Positions 1 through 14,000 of a stretch of 64,000 nucleotides of DNA are shown here, in pieces. Below the pieces are notes generated by a model, which worked only from the letters and a program-made list of their open reading frames with translations, was not told the origin of the DNA and made no database searches. Position numbers and translations under genes: made by a program. The number at the start of each line of letters is the position of its first letter. The stretch's first letter is position 1. The DNA is from Neoarius graeffei (taxonomy: Eukaryota; Chordata; Actinopteri; Siluriformes; Ariidae): the NCBI RefSeq assembly GCF_027579695.1, contig NC_083575.1, forward strand, positions 66,625,154-66,689,153. Direction: 5' to 3'.

Positions 1-87
1 TTTGTTCTTCAAAAAGTAGGCAACTCTATTTCCAAAAATATCCAGACTTCATTATGAACGATAATAATCATTATCATTTGGTTAAAG

Positions 88-263
88 GTCCATGCTCACT
101 TCCCTGAGGCCGATGACCGAGTCTCTGCTGAAAAGTGAAGACAGTGGAAGGATCAAGAGCCTTACCATCACAGTGAAAGGAGCACCAACGTCACAGCTAG
201 GATATGACTTTTACTCCCGTAACTTTGCACCGTGGGTCGGAATCCCTGAAGATCCAGTGACTG
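88..263 (+). CDS. pbld: pbld exon, third from end
   Basis: The open frame is closed upstream by TAA at 83-85, so the exon starts between there and the ATG-like codon at 92. AG at 86-87 is the likely acceptor, making 88 the third base of a split codon followed by Ser-Met-Leu, which matches Ser-Phe-Leu of human PBLD. It contains [20 protein letters not shown]. The donor is ACTG|GTAAAC at 263/264. The poor pyrimidine tract before 86 makes the exact start less certain than the end. Confidence 0.88.
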
Positions 264-3200
264 GTAAACTCGTACCCCTTACACTACTGCTCATAGGGAG
301 TTACACAGGGACAAAATCCTGTCATTGTCCCCAGCATGCAAAACACCATCCCCACAGGCTCCCTATCTGAATTTAGTCTCATTTCATAGGCATGTCTTTT
401 GTGCTCTACAATTTTTTTGCAATTGTATATAAACCAAATTGGTTTTCAGTATTGCACAAATTGCAAATGTCTATACATTAGTTCTTTATGCAATAGTCAT
501 TCAACACTTTCAGAACATTTTTTTTAACTTATAAACAGAAGTTATATAATGAAAACTTTTATAATGCTACACATTGCTGGAAGATACTAGATACTTTATT
601 TACTAAAACACTGCAGCTATTTGGCTGAATTACATTTAAAGCTCATAGGCAACGGTTTAAATTTTATGCACATTTGAAACTTTATATGTTAAAAAATCCT
701 CTGTAATTTTCTTCTGGTCCCAAGAAGTATTGTTAATAAGTAATAATTAAAACTAGACTGCATTTCTGCAGAGAAAAAGCAAAAAGTGTGCTTGCTGAGC
801 TATAGCAGAACAGCTATCATGTTAAAAGCTAGCATGCCAACATGCTAACAACTACCATGCTAACAGTTAGCATACTAACATGCTAACAGTTAGCATACTA
901 ACATGCTAAAAGCTAGCATGTTAACATGTTAATGCTAACATGCTAATAGATAACATGCTAATAGAGAACATGCTAACAGCTAGCTTTCTAACATGCTAAT
1001 GATTAACATGCTATTTGTTAAAATTCTAACACTTTAAGGCTAATATGCTGGCAGCTATCATGCTAACAGCTAACAGGCTAACATTGCTAATGGCTAGTAT
1101 GTTAACTTCTAATATGCTAACACGCTGAGGGTGACATGCTAACAGTTAGCATGCTAACATGCTCAGGCAAACTCGCTAACCGCAAACATGCGAACTTTGC
1201 ATGCTACCATGCTAATCCTAACATGTTAACAGCTCTCATGATAACATGCTAATTGTAATGTAATAACATGCGCGCTTCGGCAGCGCATTGATATCTGAGC
1301 TCCGTATCAATGCGCTGCCGAAGCGCGCAGAAGGTGTTAGTACGCCTGTCATTACAGTCAGGCCTGGCGCCAGGAACAGTTTACTAAGGGGGCAATTAGA
1401 AATCGCAAGGGGGCAAATATTTTTCATATAGTGTGTAGTAGTGATGGCGGTCTGACAACGTGTTTCAAACAATTAACTGCGCCAACCACAAAACCACGGC
1501 CCCGAAGGTTGCTTTAGTACGGGAAAATCATGTGACATATTACCAGGGCAGTTGCGCTTTATCAACACCCGTGCCCACCTGTTAACCCTCCCCTCCAATT
1601 TTCTCACAGACACGCGTTACAACCGGAAAGATGCCAAACATAAAACAACACACACAAACCTACAGGCAAGTCCTTTACATTTAAAATACATACAAATAGC
1701 TCCGCGGCATGAAAACAAAACTTCAATGCAAGTAAGGTACTTGGCTCGGCGGCCAAAATCATAATTTAAAAAAATCAACAAACCCCGCGGCTGCACCAGT
1801 AATAGCCTTCCTGACTCGCACCGAGTCAACGCTAACCACTTAATTCGTGATCCCAGTTTAGGTGTGTAGGGGACAAAACACTCTGAAGTGATGAATTTTC
1901 ACCCCCGCTGCATGGGAGGTGACGTCAACGACACGTATTCTTACGCTATTTACGCACAAAGCGGACCTATATGAACACATACACCAACATAAACGGAGAT
2001 AAACTTAGCCTACAAAGAAAGAAAATGGATTCACAATATTGTGATTGAATTCGTTTAATTCGGAGGGGGAAAGACTACTCCCGTAAACTGACTACATATT
2101 ACAGGATATTGCAGAGACAGTGCACTTGTAAGTGTACATGTAAAACCCCCGCCCGCACGACCCCTCCCCTTGTCCTTATCACAGGTCTGTGTGTGCGCGG
2201 CTGCGTCAGCATTTCACACATACACCCACAATAACTAGTAGTCCCCAGTAGTTAGGATTGATACATATGTCTAAACAGGGTTAATATTAAATTCAGGCTT
2301 TTTGAAATAATCCTACCTTAATACAGTTGAATTCTACAATTGCAACGTAAGAATCATAACAACCAATCAGACTTGTTCTACCATGCCAGTTTTAGTAGTG
2401 ATTTATGTGAAATGTATTTTTGTGCAATGCGCAACCACTTAATATTTTGTATTTGAAAATGCAAATTAATACGTCTATAATACATTTTATTTTCATAAGA
2501 AAACAATTAAGTGATCTGAGTCTCCGTTGAGGGGGCAGGGCTGTAGCCACGAGGGGGCGACGCCCCCTTTCGCCCCCCCATGGCGCCGGGCCTGATTATA
2601 GTGTGGACTTTCCATAGCATAGAAAATCGCTACGTTTCAATTTGTGTAACTGAACTTGTTTCATATCACTGGTCATATAAACCTATGTAAACAGGAAAAA
2701 CACGGGAGAGTTTGGTCGCATCTAACTACAGCCCCAAAAAATACCATTGGCCATACTGAGCCTAGCTACATTGCTAACAGGAGTGACAGCGCGTCTGACT
2801 GACTGGGAGGTCACGCAAAGCTCGGAGAGGTACGGAGCAGCTCGTCTCAATTCAGATAAGAGCATATTTCATTATGGAAGTACGGTGGACTGTTCCTTTA
2901 AGGCGCCTCAGTTGTTTACTTCTTTTTTTCTTTTAAAGATTTTTTTTGGCTTTTTTCATCTTTATTGGATAGGACAGTGTAGAGACAGGAAATGAGCGGG
3001 GGAGAGGAAGAGAGAGACGGATCGGGAAATGACCTCGGGTCAGAATCGAACCTGGGTCCCCGGATTTATGGTATGGCACCTTATCCACCTGAGCCACGAC
3101 TCCCCTCAGTTGTTTACTTCTGATAAAGTCAATGAGTTTGACGTTGGTTGCATCCTTGCCTGGCCAATCTTCTTCCATCTCATCTTTGCATGACACTGTA

Positions 3201-4961
3201 AGCTTGCAGAGCAGGTCTGTATCGGCAGCACTGGTTAGCTGATGAAGCTGTTGCTGAATCTCCCACTGCAGATCTTGTAGCGCAGCCATCTCTGGATACC
3301 TGAAGTCCGTTGCTCGACTGGATCTCTCTCTCTCTCTCAGGAAACAGGAAATCAGGATCCCGTAGTTCTTGGATGATTAGCGCCCGTCCACCAAGAGCGC
3401 TAATCCCGGACGAGCCCCCAAATTTGTTGCCTCCCTAACTTGATAGCCAGGGAGGCTGCAAGTCCTCTGTCTTGCCTGTGGTAAGAATAAAGGAGATGCA
3501 TGTTGCGCTGGTGGGCGGCGCGGTGGTGTAGTGGTTAGCACTGTCGCCTCACAGCAAGAAGGTCCGGGTTTGAGCCCCATGGCCGATGAGGGCCTTTCTG
3601 TGTGGAGTTTGCATGTTCTCCCTGTGTCCGCGTGGGTTTCCTCCGGGTGCTCCGGTTTCCCCCACAGTCCAAAGACATGCAGGTTAGGTTAACTGGTGAC
3701 TCTAAATTGACCGTAGGTGTGAATGTGAGTGTGAATGGTTGCCTGTGTCTATGTGTCGGCCCTGTGATGACCTGGTGACTTGTCCAGGGTGTACCCCGCC
3801 TTTCGCCCGTAGTCAGCTGGGATAGGCTCCAGCTTGCCTGCAACCCTGTAGAACAGGATAAAGCGGCTACAGATAATGAGATGAGATGTTGCACTGGTGT
3901 TAACTTCACGGCAGCAGGATTTATTCTTCCTGTTTACATGTGTTTCAGCACTTCAGGTATCAACATGTCTACAGAATTGTTCAAGCTTATGGCCTGAGCT
4001 TCATGGAGCCTCTGCATGTTCATCTGCTTCACAACACTCAGTTATTCAACTCAGACACATTAAAAAATCTTATAAATTTTTGCCAGCATTTCTAAAGAGA
4101 ATAGCATTAATTTTACAGCATGGATAGCGATAACGACAGTGTTCACAGCGAAAGCAAGTTTTACTACCCTGAGGAAGAAGAAATAAAAGAAAACATTTCA
4201 GGAGAAAGCTAAAAGCCTGCAATTTGCCAACACTGAGCAAAAACATGGCTGAATCCTGAATGACTCAATTTTGTATAAATAGGGGACTACATAGGCGGCA
4301 AAATGTAGTTTTTCCTGCCATGGAAGTGCACTTGGATACTGAGGAGGAAGCAATTTGCATTACAGCCGTGAATGAGGATTCAAAATGGCAGCTCGGCTCG
4401 GTCTTCCCTTTCGGGCGCTCTCGTTTTCTGTTAGAATTTGGTAAAGAAAAAAATAAATATATTTACCAGCTTAAGGTTGGTCCGTATGGTGAAATACCAT
4501 GACCTCGGCCTTGAATACCGACCTCGGCCCAGAGGGCCTCGCTCAGTACTTTCAAGACCTCGGTCATGGTATTTCACGGTACAGACCGCCCAGCTGGTAA
4601 ATAACATGTATGAAACGGATTCATTAATGAAACACAAACACATTCAGTACACCCACAGGTGGTTTTGGATAAAACTTTCTTCACACACTATTTTGCACTA
4701 TTCTGCACTACCTCACCTTAACAGCTATTAGTTTATTGTTTATACTGTTTATTTCATGTTTACCTGCTATACCTCAAATGCCCTTGACTGTTAGTCTAGG
4801 TCTATTTCTTATCTAGTGGTGTTTATACTGTTTATATTGTTTATTTCAATTATTCTACTTTTATTGCATTGCCTGTTTGCACCGTGGGTCAGAGAGGACT
4901 GAAATTTCATCTGTGCTGTATGTCGTGCATGTATAGCATATTTGACAAAGTTGACTTGACT

Positions 4962-5025
<64 letters not shown>

Positions 5026-8000
5026 CTTTATTTATCCCCGAAGGGAAATTAGATCGTCATAGCAGTCCAGTAAATTTGAATACAATAAAAAATACAATGG
5101 AATAAAATAAAGTACTGAGGTCAAGAGAATAAAAAACAAGATATAAACAAGATATACACATACCTTAAATAATATACTATGAATATGTACATAGAATGTG
5201 CAATAGGATGCGAATATTGCAAAAATATGATATATAATATCAATACGGATAATATTCCCACGTCACATGTCCCATAGTAAACACTAAGTATACGTTATAC
5301 TTAGTGTTGTGCATGAACGCGTTCAAAAGAACGCGTTCATTGAACACGCTCGTTTTTCCATGAACTTTGAACTGAACGCAACAACTTTGTAATGAAAGAA
5401 CTTGAACGTGAATTCGTTCAAATTATGCGACATGAACGACAAACATGAAGATGAACGAAACATGAAACCTGATGAATCGAGTGGCACGTCTACTTGCAAG
5501 ATATTTTACGTTCTACGGACTTCACTGTCGGTGTGACGTTGTTGTCACTCACTGCCCTGAGGTGCCGCGTGTGTGCAATGCATCATGGATAATGTAGTGT
5601 GAAGCCGGAGATAGTGGATGGCTCTATGATTTACCCATGATGCAGCAGAGCAGAATAGGCGTAACCCAGCGTTCCCTAGCTACAGGGAGCAGACAGCGCG
5701 CACACCACAGCCGGCGCACACTCACAGCAACATGGCCAGTGAAAGTTCAAGTAGCGGCACGGAGAACACAAATGAGACGGATTCTCCTCATGGTTATTTA
5801 CAGCAATTTTACACAATTTCACACAGACTCAGATGGTAAAAACCTTACCTTTCTGTGTAAGCTCTGTCCACCTTCTCTGAAAAAAACAAGTAAGAACATC
5901 GACAACGTTGTTCTCAAATTTGAAACGACACATTGAGTTGAAGCATTTGTCCAGTTTCAAAGCATATATGCAAGTCCTCGAGGATCAGAAGGGAAAGGGC
6001 AAGAAGATCCCCTGCCAAAATCCCAAAATCCAAGTCACACTGCCTGCAGCCTTCAAGAGTACCACTGTCTCCCAGCAGCAGGTAGATAAACTGATTATTG
6101 ACTACATTGTGGAAGATTTACAACCACTAAGCAAAGTTGAGAAACCCTCGTTCATCAGACTAGTTTATTAGAAGTTACTGTTAGTTGAAACTGAAAGCAT
6201 TTGTTTGAAGTCACGTGTAACGTTTTGGTGCAGTGGTTGAGTCAGTGAAGAATTCAAAATATTTTGTCCTTTTTCCATATATAGTATGTACAATAACTTC
6301 CATTTTGTGTGATAGAATATAATATCTATAATATGTGAGTAGTTTTGAGCTAGAATGTAGCATATAATTTTAGTCTTTATTTTCATATCCCGCCTAAAAG
6401 TAAAATGAACTGAACTTTGAACTAGTTCAGAATTAAAACTGTGAACTATGAACGTGACCAGTTCACTTTTAACATGTTTGAACTGAACTTGAACTAGTTC
6501 AAAAAAAGTGTGAACTTGCACAACACTGGTTATTACTATGTTATATGTAATGCAGAGGGTGACAGGTAGAATTAGTCCAGATGTGTGATCATGGCTCTAA
6601 CAGAGGTAGATGAGTTGTAAAGTCTGATTGCCGTGGGTAGGAATGATTTCCTGCATCATTCCTTGGAGCAGCGGGGTTGAACGAGTCTGTTGCTGAAACT
6701 GCTCTTTAGCTTGTCCAGTGTTTTGTGGAGGGGGTGAGAGGGGTTGTTCATGATTGCCAGCAGTTTTGTCAGAATCCTGCCCTCCACCACCTCCTCCAGG
6801 GTGACCAGTTTAGAGCAAACAACAGACTCTGCCTTCCTGATCAGTTTGTTCAGTCTGTTGGTGTCCTTTGTCTTGATGCCCACACCCCAGGACACCACAG
6901 CAAAGAAGATGGTGCTCGCCACAACAGACTGATAAAACATCTGCAGCATCTTGTTGCAGACATGAAAGGACCTGAGCCTCCTCAGGAAATAAAGCCGGTT
7001 CAGGCCCTTCTTATAGATGGCCTCTGTGTTAGTGGACCAGTCCAATTTGTTGTCCAGTGTAACACCCAGATACTTGTATGAGGCCACCATATCCACATCC
7101 ATCCCACTGATGCTGACTGAAGACGGCAGGGGCTTGTTCCTCCTGAAGTCCACCACCATCTCCCTCATCTTCACATTCAGCTGCAGGTGGTTCTCCCCAC
7201 ACCACTTCACGAAGCGGTCGACCAGGTCCCTGTACTCAGCCTCCCCCCCCCACCCTCAATACACCCCACAATCGCCACGTCATCAGAGAATTTCTGCAGA
7301 TGACACGACTCAGTGCAGTACTTGAAATCTGAAGTGTATGTGGTGAAGAGGAAGGGGGACAGCACAGTTCCCTGAGGGGCCCCAATGTTACTTATCAGAC
7401 GACCAGACACACAGCTCTTTAGTCTCACAAACTGTGGTCTGCCCATCAGATAGTCATCAATCCAAGTGACGAGGGGAGCACCCAACCGCATGTCCTCCAA
7501 TTTAGCCTTCAGTAGTCTGGGCTGGATGGTATTGAAGGCGCTGGAAAAGTCGAAGAACATGATGCGGTCTGCAGTGTCGGGTTTGTCCAGGGAAGAATAG
7601 GCCTTCTGCAGCAGGTAGATGATTGCGTCATCAACCCCGACATGGGGCTGATATGCAAACTGCAGGGGGTCTTGTGATGGGCACACCAACGGTCTGAGGT
7701 GTGCCAGGACCAGTCTCTCCATTACCTTCATGATGTGAGAAGTCAGTGCCACCGGCCTGTAATCCTCCAGTGCAGTAGGACGAGGTGAGAGTCAGCAGCG
7801 GGTTGGAGGTGACAAGGGTGATGCAGAGAGGTGTCTGCTGCAGGAGGTGGTGGGGGACTGGGGGGACTTTGGGGATATCCTAAGGGCGTGGGGTGTGAAA
7901 AGGTTCTTGGTGAGTGTCTGCGGGGGGGAAGGAGGTAAAGGTGGTGGGAGGAAGTGGGGGGGTTGTTGCTTGGAGGATCAGTAGGGGGGCGGCTGGGGGA

Positions 8001-11000
8001 GGGGGGTTGGAGTTGAACCTATTGAAAAACATGTTCAGCTTGTTCGCACGTTGTTCGTTCCCCTCAGCTGCACCCCCACCTCTCCTCTGGAAGCCGGTAA
8101 TCTCTCTCACCCCACTCCAGACATCCCTGGTGTTATTTTCCTCCAGTTTGTGTTCCAGTTTCCTTCTGTAGTTGTCCTTGCTCTCTCTGCTGCTGTGTTT
8201 AAGCTCTCTTTGTACCCATTGTAGTTCTGCTCGGTCCCCGATCTGAAGGCCCTCTTCTTCTCATTGAGTAGGGCCTTCAGGTCGCTGGTTACCCACGGTT
8301 TGTTGTTTGGGTAGCAGCGGACCTCTTTAGTGGGGATGGTGTTGTTAGGACTAGGACTGTTTTGGCCTCTAGAGGCCGCTGTTATTTCCTTTTTGTGTCA
8401 TGTTTATTTTGGCCTCTAGAGGCCGCCACTGTTCCTGTGTTTTGTGTTTGTGTTAATTGCCTGTTTAGTCCTGATCATCTTCACCTGTGTTCAATTTAGT
8501 TTGTGTATTTATACCCCCTGAGTTCAGTCCTCTTGTCACGGAGTCTTTGTGCTGTTATGTTTATCTCCAGTTTCCTCCGTACCGTGTTCTTTATTTTGCA
8601 TTTTGCTTTTCTTTTGGACCTAGTAGTTACTGTGTTTTTTGGATCTTCTGAGCTTTGGTATTTTTGCCTTTTCTTTTCTGTTTTTTGGCTTTTGTTTTGT
8701 ACTTTTGGATTTTTTATTTTTTCCCTTATATCTTCTGAGCGTTTTGGTATTTTTACTTTTTGGATATTTTTTGTACATATTGTAAATAAACCTTTTTGAT
8801 ACTTTTTCTACTTCTGCCTCACGCCTCTGCATTTGAGTCATCCCCCTGGTGGCCGAGTGGGGGTTTGCTGGATTATCACACCAACGAACCAGGTTCGAAT
8901 CCCAGCAAAACCCTAACAGGTGTTGTCAATGCAGAACCCAATGTACTCCGAGACACAGTCAGTAAGGCCATCAATGTCCTCACCGTGTGGCTCATACAGA
9001 GCCTCCCAGTCTGTGGCCTCCAATGCTCCCTGCAGTGTTTCCATGGCCTCAAGAGACCATTTCCTCACTGTCCTCACCGTGACCAGGTGCTGCTGAATCA
9101 CAGGCTTGTATAATAGAGAGAGCAGGACTAGGTTGTGGTCTGACCTGCCCAATCGTGGCAGGGCAGTGGAGCTGTATGCATCCTTAACATTTGCATACAG
9201 CAGGTCCAAAGTCTTATTTTCATGGGTGGTGCATGTAACAAACTGGTAGAAAGTCAGGAGTGTGGATGAGATGGAAGCATGGTTAAAGTTCCCTGTGATG
9301 ATGATGATGACTGCCCCGGGATGTTTTGTTTGTAGTTCGGCAGTCACAGTGTGGATGACGTCACATGCTGCCTCCGCGTTTCCTGATGGTGGAATGTAAA
9401 CAGTAATGGCGATGACACTGGTAAACTCCCTCGGCAAATAATATGGACGAAATCCGATGGCGATAAGCTCGATGTCTGGGCTACAGACCCACTCTTTAAC
9501 AGAGACGTGCCCGGGGTGACACCACCTGTTGTTCATGAGCACGGCGAGGCCCCCTCCTTTCTTCTTACCGGTCGCAGTGGTGTCTCTATCTGCTCAAACT
9601 GTCTGGAAGCCGGGAATGGTGATGTTAGGGTCCGGTATCTGTTCGTGCAGCCACGTTTCCATAAAAGCACATGATACTGGACTCCCTGTACTCCCTCTGT
9701 GTCCTTACGAGCGCTTCCAGTTTGTCCACTTTGTTTGCCAACAATCTCGCATTTCCAGTGATAACTGCGGGAATGTAGGGCTTAAACTTTCTCTTCTTCC
9801 TCCTCCGTTTGAGCCCCGCTCTGCAGCCTCGCTGCCTCCGCTTTAGCTCCTTGGGTACAGTGGGTCTCTCTCCGGGCAAGAGGGTTGGGTACCTCAGAGC
9901 CATCAGCTGGTCGCGGGTGTAAACAATGCCAGCGATATTGCAGGCATGGCTCCCAGTGATCCGAAGAGACCCGAATGCAAATAAAATGATTAAAAAGTGT
10001 CCTATCCACTTGAAAAGCATCTTGCTGTATGTTGTGATCAATGCACAGTGCAAGAATAGCAAAAATAGCACTAAGAAACAAAAAATACTCAATAAAAATA
10101 CAAAAAACTAACAAATACCCAGAGCTGCTATGACAGGCTGCCACTAGGACGGCGCCATTTTTTTTTTACTTGACACACTACTTGGTTAGCGCTGTTGCCT
10201 CACAGCAAGAAGGTCCGGGTTCGAGCCCCGTGGCCGGCGAGGGCCTTTCTGTGCGGAGTTTGCATGTTCTCCCCGTGTCCGCGTGGGTTTCCTCCGGGTG
10301 CTCCGGTTTCCCGCACAGTCCAAAGACATGCAGGTTAGGTTAACTGGTGACTCTAAATTGACCGTAGGTGTGAATGTGAGTGTGAATGGTTGTCTGTGTC
10401 TATGTGTCAGCCCTGTGATGACCTGGCAACTTGTCCAGGGTGTACCCGGCCTTTCACCCGTAGTCAGCTGGGATAGGTTCCAGCTTGCCTGCGACCCTGT
10501 AGAACAGGATAAAGCGGCTAGAGATAATGAGATGAGATGACACACTACTTAGCATTAGTCAGTTAGCATACACATCCGTCTCTCCATTCACATCAAACTC
10601 TCCCTACAACTTGTTACTTTGGCTCATGTACACAACTAATCCTTGAGTCACACATTCAACTCTTAACATGTAGCATGTACACCTGATTAAATGTATATTT
10701 ACCGACCTGTGGTAAGAATAGAGGAGATGCACGTTGCGCTGGTGTTAACTTCACAGCAGCAGGATTTATTCTTCCTGTTTACACGCAAGTCCTATTCTAC
10801 CACAAGCGCGATGCTCCACCTAGCGGTCTGAACATGCCATAGCAGTGTAGTGATGTGAATGATGAAATGAACAAAAATAAATGAAAAAAAAAAACATCGT
10901 CTCATCTTGTCTTGTCTCGATCCGCTTATCCGGGGCCAGGCCGCAGAGGCAGCAGTCTGAGCATGGAAGCCCAATCTTCCCTCTCCCCAGACACCTCGGC

Positions 11001-14000
11001 CAGCTCCTCGGGAAGAACACCGAGGCGTTCCCAGGCCAGCCGAGAGACATAGTCCCTCCAGCATGTCCTGGGTCTTCCCCGGGGCCTCCTCCCGGGGGAC
11101 ATGCCTGGAACACCTCCCCAGGGAAGTGTCCAGGAGGCATCTGAAAGAAATGCCCAAGCCACCTCAGCCGATTCCTCTCGATGTGGAGGAGCAGTGGCTC
11201 TACTCAGAGCTCCTCCTGAGTAATTGTGCTTCTCACCCTAAGGGAGCATCCAGCCACCCTGCGAAGGAAACTCATTTCGGCCACTTGTATCCACGATCTT
11301 GTTCTTTTGGTCATTACCCAAAGCTCATGACCATAGGTGAGAGTCGGAACGTAGATCGACTGGTAAATCAAGAGCTTTGCCTTTTGCCTCAGCTCCTTCA
11401 CTACGACGGACCGGTAAAGTGATCGCATCACTGCGGAGGCTGCACCGATCCGCCTGTCGATCTCACGCTCTATCCTTCCCTCACTTGTGAACAAGATCCG
11501 AGATACTTAAACTCCTCCACTTGAGGCAGGACTTCTCCACCAACCTGGAGAGGGCAAGCCACCCTTTTCCGGTCGAGAACCATGGCCTCAGACTTGGAGG
11601 TGCTGATTCTCATCCCAGCCGCTTCACACTCGACTACAAACCGCCCCAGTGCATGCTGAAGGTCTTGGTTTGAAGAAGCCAACAGGACATCATCATCTGC
11701 AAAAAGCAGAGATGAAATCCTGTGGTTCCCAAACAGGATTCCTTCCGGCCCCTGGCTGCACCTAGAAATTCTGTCCATAAAAATTATGAACAGAACCGGT
11801 GACAAAGGGCAGCCCTGCCGGAGTCCAACATGCACTGGGAACAGGTCTGACTTACTGCCGGTAATACAAACCAGACTCCTGCTCCGTTCGTACAGGGACT
11901 GGACAACCCTTAGCAAAGAGCCCTGAACCACCCCCCACAGAATACCACGAGGGACACGGTCGAATGCCTTCTCCAGATCCACAAAGCACATGTGGACTGG
12001 TTGGGCAAACTCCTATGAACCCTCGAGCACCCTATGAAGGGTATAGAGCTAGTCCAGTGTTCCACAACCAAGACAAAAACCGCATTGTTCCTCCTGGATC
12101 CGAGGTTCAACTATTGGCCGAATTCTCCTCTCCAGTACCCTGGAGTAAACCTTCCCGGGGAGGCTGAGAAGTGTGATTCCCCTATAATTGGAGCACACTC
12201 TCTGGTCCCCTTTCTTAAAAAGAGGGACCACCACCCCGGTCTGTCACTCCAGAGGCACTGTCCCCGACCGCCACGCGATGTTGCAGAGGCGTGTCAACCA
12301 AGACAGCCCCACAACATCCAGAGACTTGAGATACTCAGGGCGGATCTCATCCACCCCCGGTGCCTTGCCATTGAGGAGCTTGCAAACCACCTCAGTGACT
12401 TCGGCTTGGGTAATGGACGAGTCCACCTCTGAGTCATCAGCCTCCGCTTCCTCAATGAAAGACGTGACAGTGGGATTGAGGAGATCCTCAAAGTATTCCT
12501 TCCACCGCCTGACAATGTCCCCAGTCGAGGTCAACAGCTCCCCAACCACACTGTAAACAGTGTTGGCGGAGTACTGCTTCCCCCTCCTAAGGCGCCGAAC
12601 GGTTTGCCAGAATTTCTTCGAGGCCGACCGATAGTCCTCCTCCATGGCCTCACTGAACTCCTCCTAGTTCTGAGTTTTTGCCCCCGCAACTGCCCGAGCT
12701 GCAGCACGCCTGGCTTGCCGATACCCATCAGCTGCCTCAGGAGTCCCGGAGACCAACATGGCCTGATAGGATTCCTTCAGTTTGACGACATCCCTTACAT
12801 CCGGTGTCCACCACCGGGTTTGGGAATTGCCGACCTTGCAGCCACAGCTCCGAACAGCCGTGTCTACAATGGAGGTAGAGAACATGGTCCACTCAAACTC
12901 AATGTCCCCCGCCTCCCTCGGAAGCTGGGAGAAGTTCTCCTGGAGGTGGGACTTAAAGACCTCCCCGACAGAGTGCTCGGCCAGACGTTCCCAGCAGACC
13001 CTCACCATATGTTTGGGCCTGCCAGGTCTGTCCGGCTTCCTCCTCCGCCAGCGGATCCAACTCACCACCAGGTGGTGATCAGTTGACAGCTCAGCCCCTC
13101 TCTTCACCCAAGTGTCCAAGACATAGGGCCAGAGATCAGATGAAACGACAACAAAGTCGATCATCGACCTCCAACCTAAGGTGTCCTGGTGCCACGTGCA
13201 CTTATGGACACCCCTATGCTTGAACATGGTGTTTGTTATGGACAAACCGTGACTAGTACAGAAGTCCAATAACAAAACACTACTCGGGTTCAGATCGGGG
13301 AGGCCATTCCTTCCAATCACACCCCTCCAGGTGTCACTGTCATCGCCCACATGAGCGTTGAAGTCCCCCAGTAGAACAATGGAGTCCCCAGTCCGAGCAC
13401 CTCTCAATACCTCTCCCAGGGACTCCAAGAAGGCCGGATATTCTATACTGCTATTCGGCCCGTAGGCACAAACAACAGCAAGAGCCCTCTGCCCAATCCG
13501 AAGGCGCAGAGAGGCGACCCTCTCGTTCACTGGGGTAAACTCCAACACATGGCGGCTGAGCTGGGGAGCTATAAGCAAGCCCACACCAGCCTGCCACCAC
13601 TCACCGTGGGCAACTCCAGAGAAGTGGAGAGTCCAGCCCCTCTCGAGGAGCTGGGTTCCAGAGCCCAAGCTGTGCGTGGAGGTGAGCCCGACTATCTCTA
13701 GCCGGTACCTCTCAACCTCCCGCACAAGCTCAGGCTCTTTCCCCCCAGCAAAGTGACATTCCATGTCCCAACAGCTAGCCGCTGTGTTCGGGGATCAGGT
13801 CATCGAGGCCCCTGCCTTCAACTGCCGCCCAATCCACACTGCACCAGCCCCCTGCGGCTACCTCTGTGGGTGGTGAACCCACAGGAGGTCGGGCCCACGT
13901 CACCGCTTCGGGCTGAGCCCAGCCGGGCCCCGTGGGCAAAGGCCCGGCCACCAGGCGCTTGCATACGAGCCCCAACCCCAGACCTGGCTCCAGGGTGGGG

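Larger units (their letters stand above)
4964..10160 (-). mobile_element. L2-like LINE (degenerate, with nested insertions)
   Basis: Reading on -: 5' region and ORF1-like segment (10144-9549), AP-endonuclease segment (9542-8919, with [20 protein letters not shown] and [10 protein letters not shown]), RT (7752-6656, with [46 protein letters not shown] and FLRRLRSF), then a 3' UTR ending in a GATA tract at 4964-5024, the usual simple-repeat tail. Interrupted by a solo LTR (8343-8918) and a hAT (5303-6527). Frameshifts, for example in the poly-C run near 7240, make it inactive. Confidence 0.85.

Noticed and set aside
1617..1829. Overlapping 70-codon ORFs inside the hAT at 1359-2594
   Set aside because: No motif and no conservation to judge by; chance frames.
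3535..3909. ORFs of about 75-140 codons beginning around SINE copies (also 10186, 19272, 20394, 38709, 60495, 61307)
   Set aside because: The same peptide recurs wherever the SINE occurs, on either strand; it is a by-product of the repeat.
4438..4731. ORFs on both strands across the palindrome at 4455-4604
   Set aside because: Frames arise from the inverted arms; no domain recognised.
12604..13086. + strand ORFs across the RTE-like LINE
   Set aside because: Shadows of the - strand endonuclease/RT, which have clear motifs.
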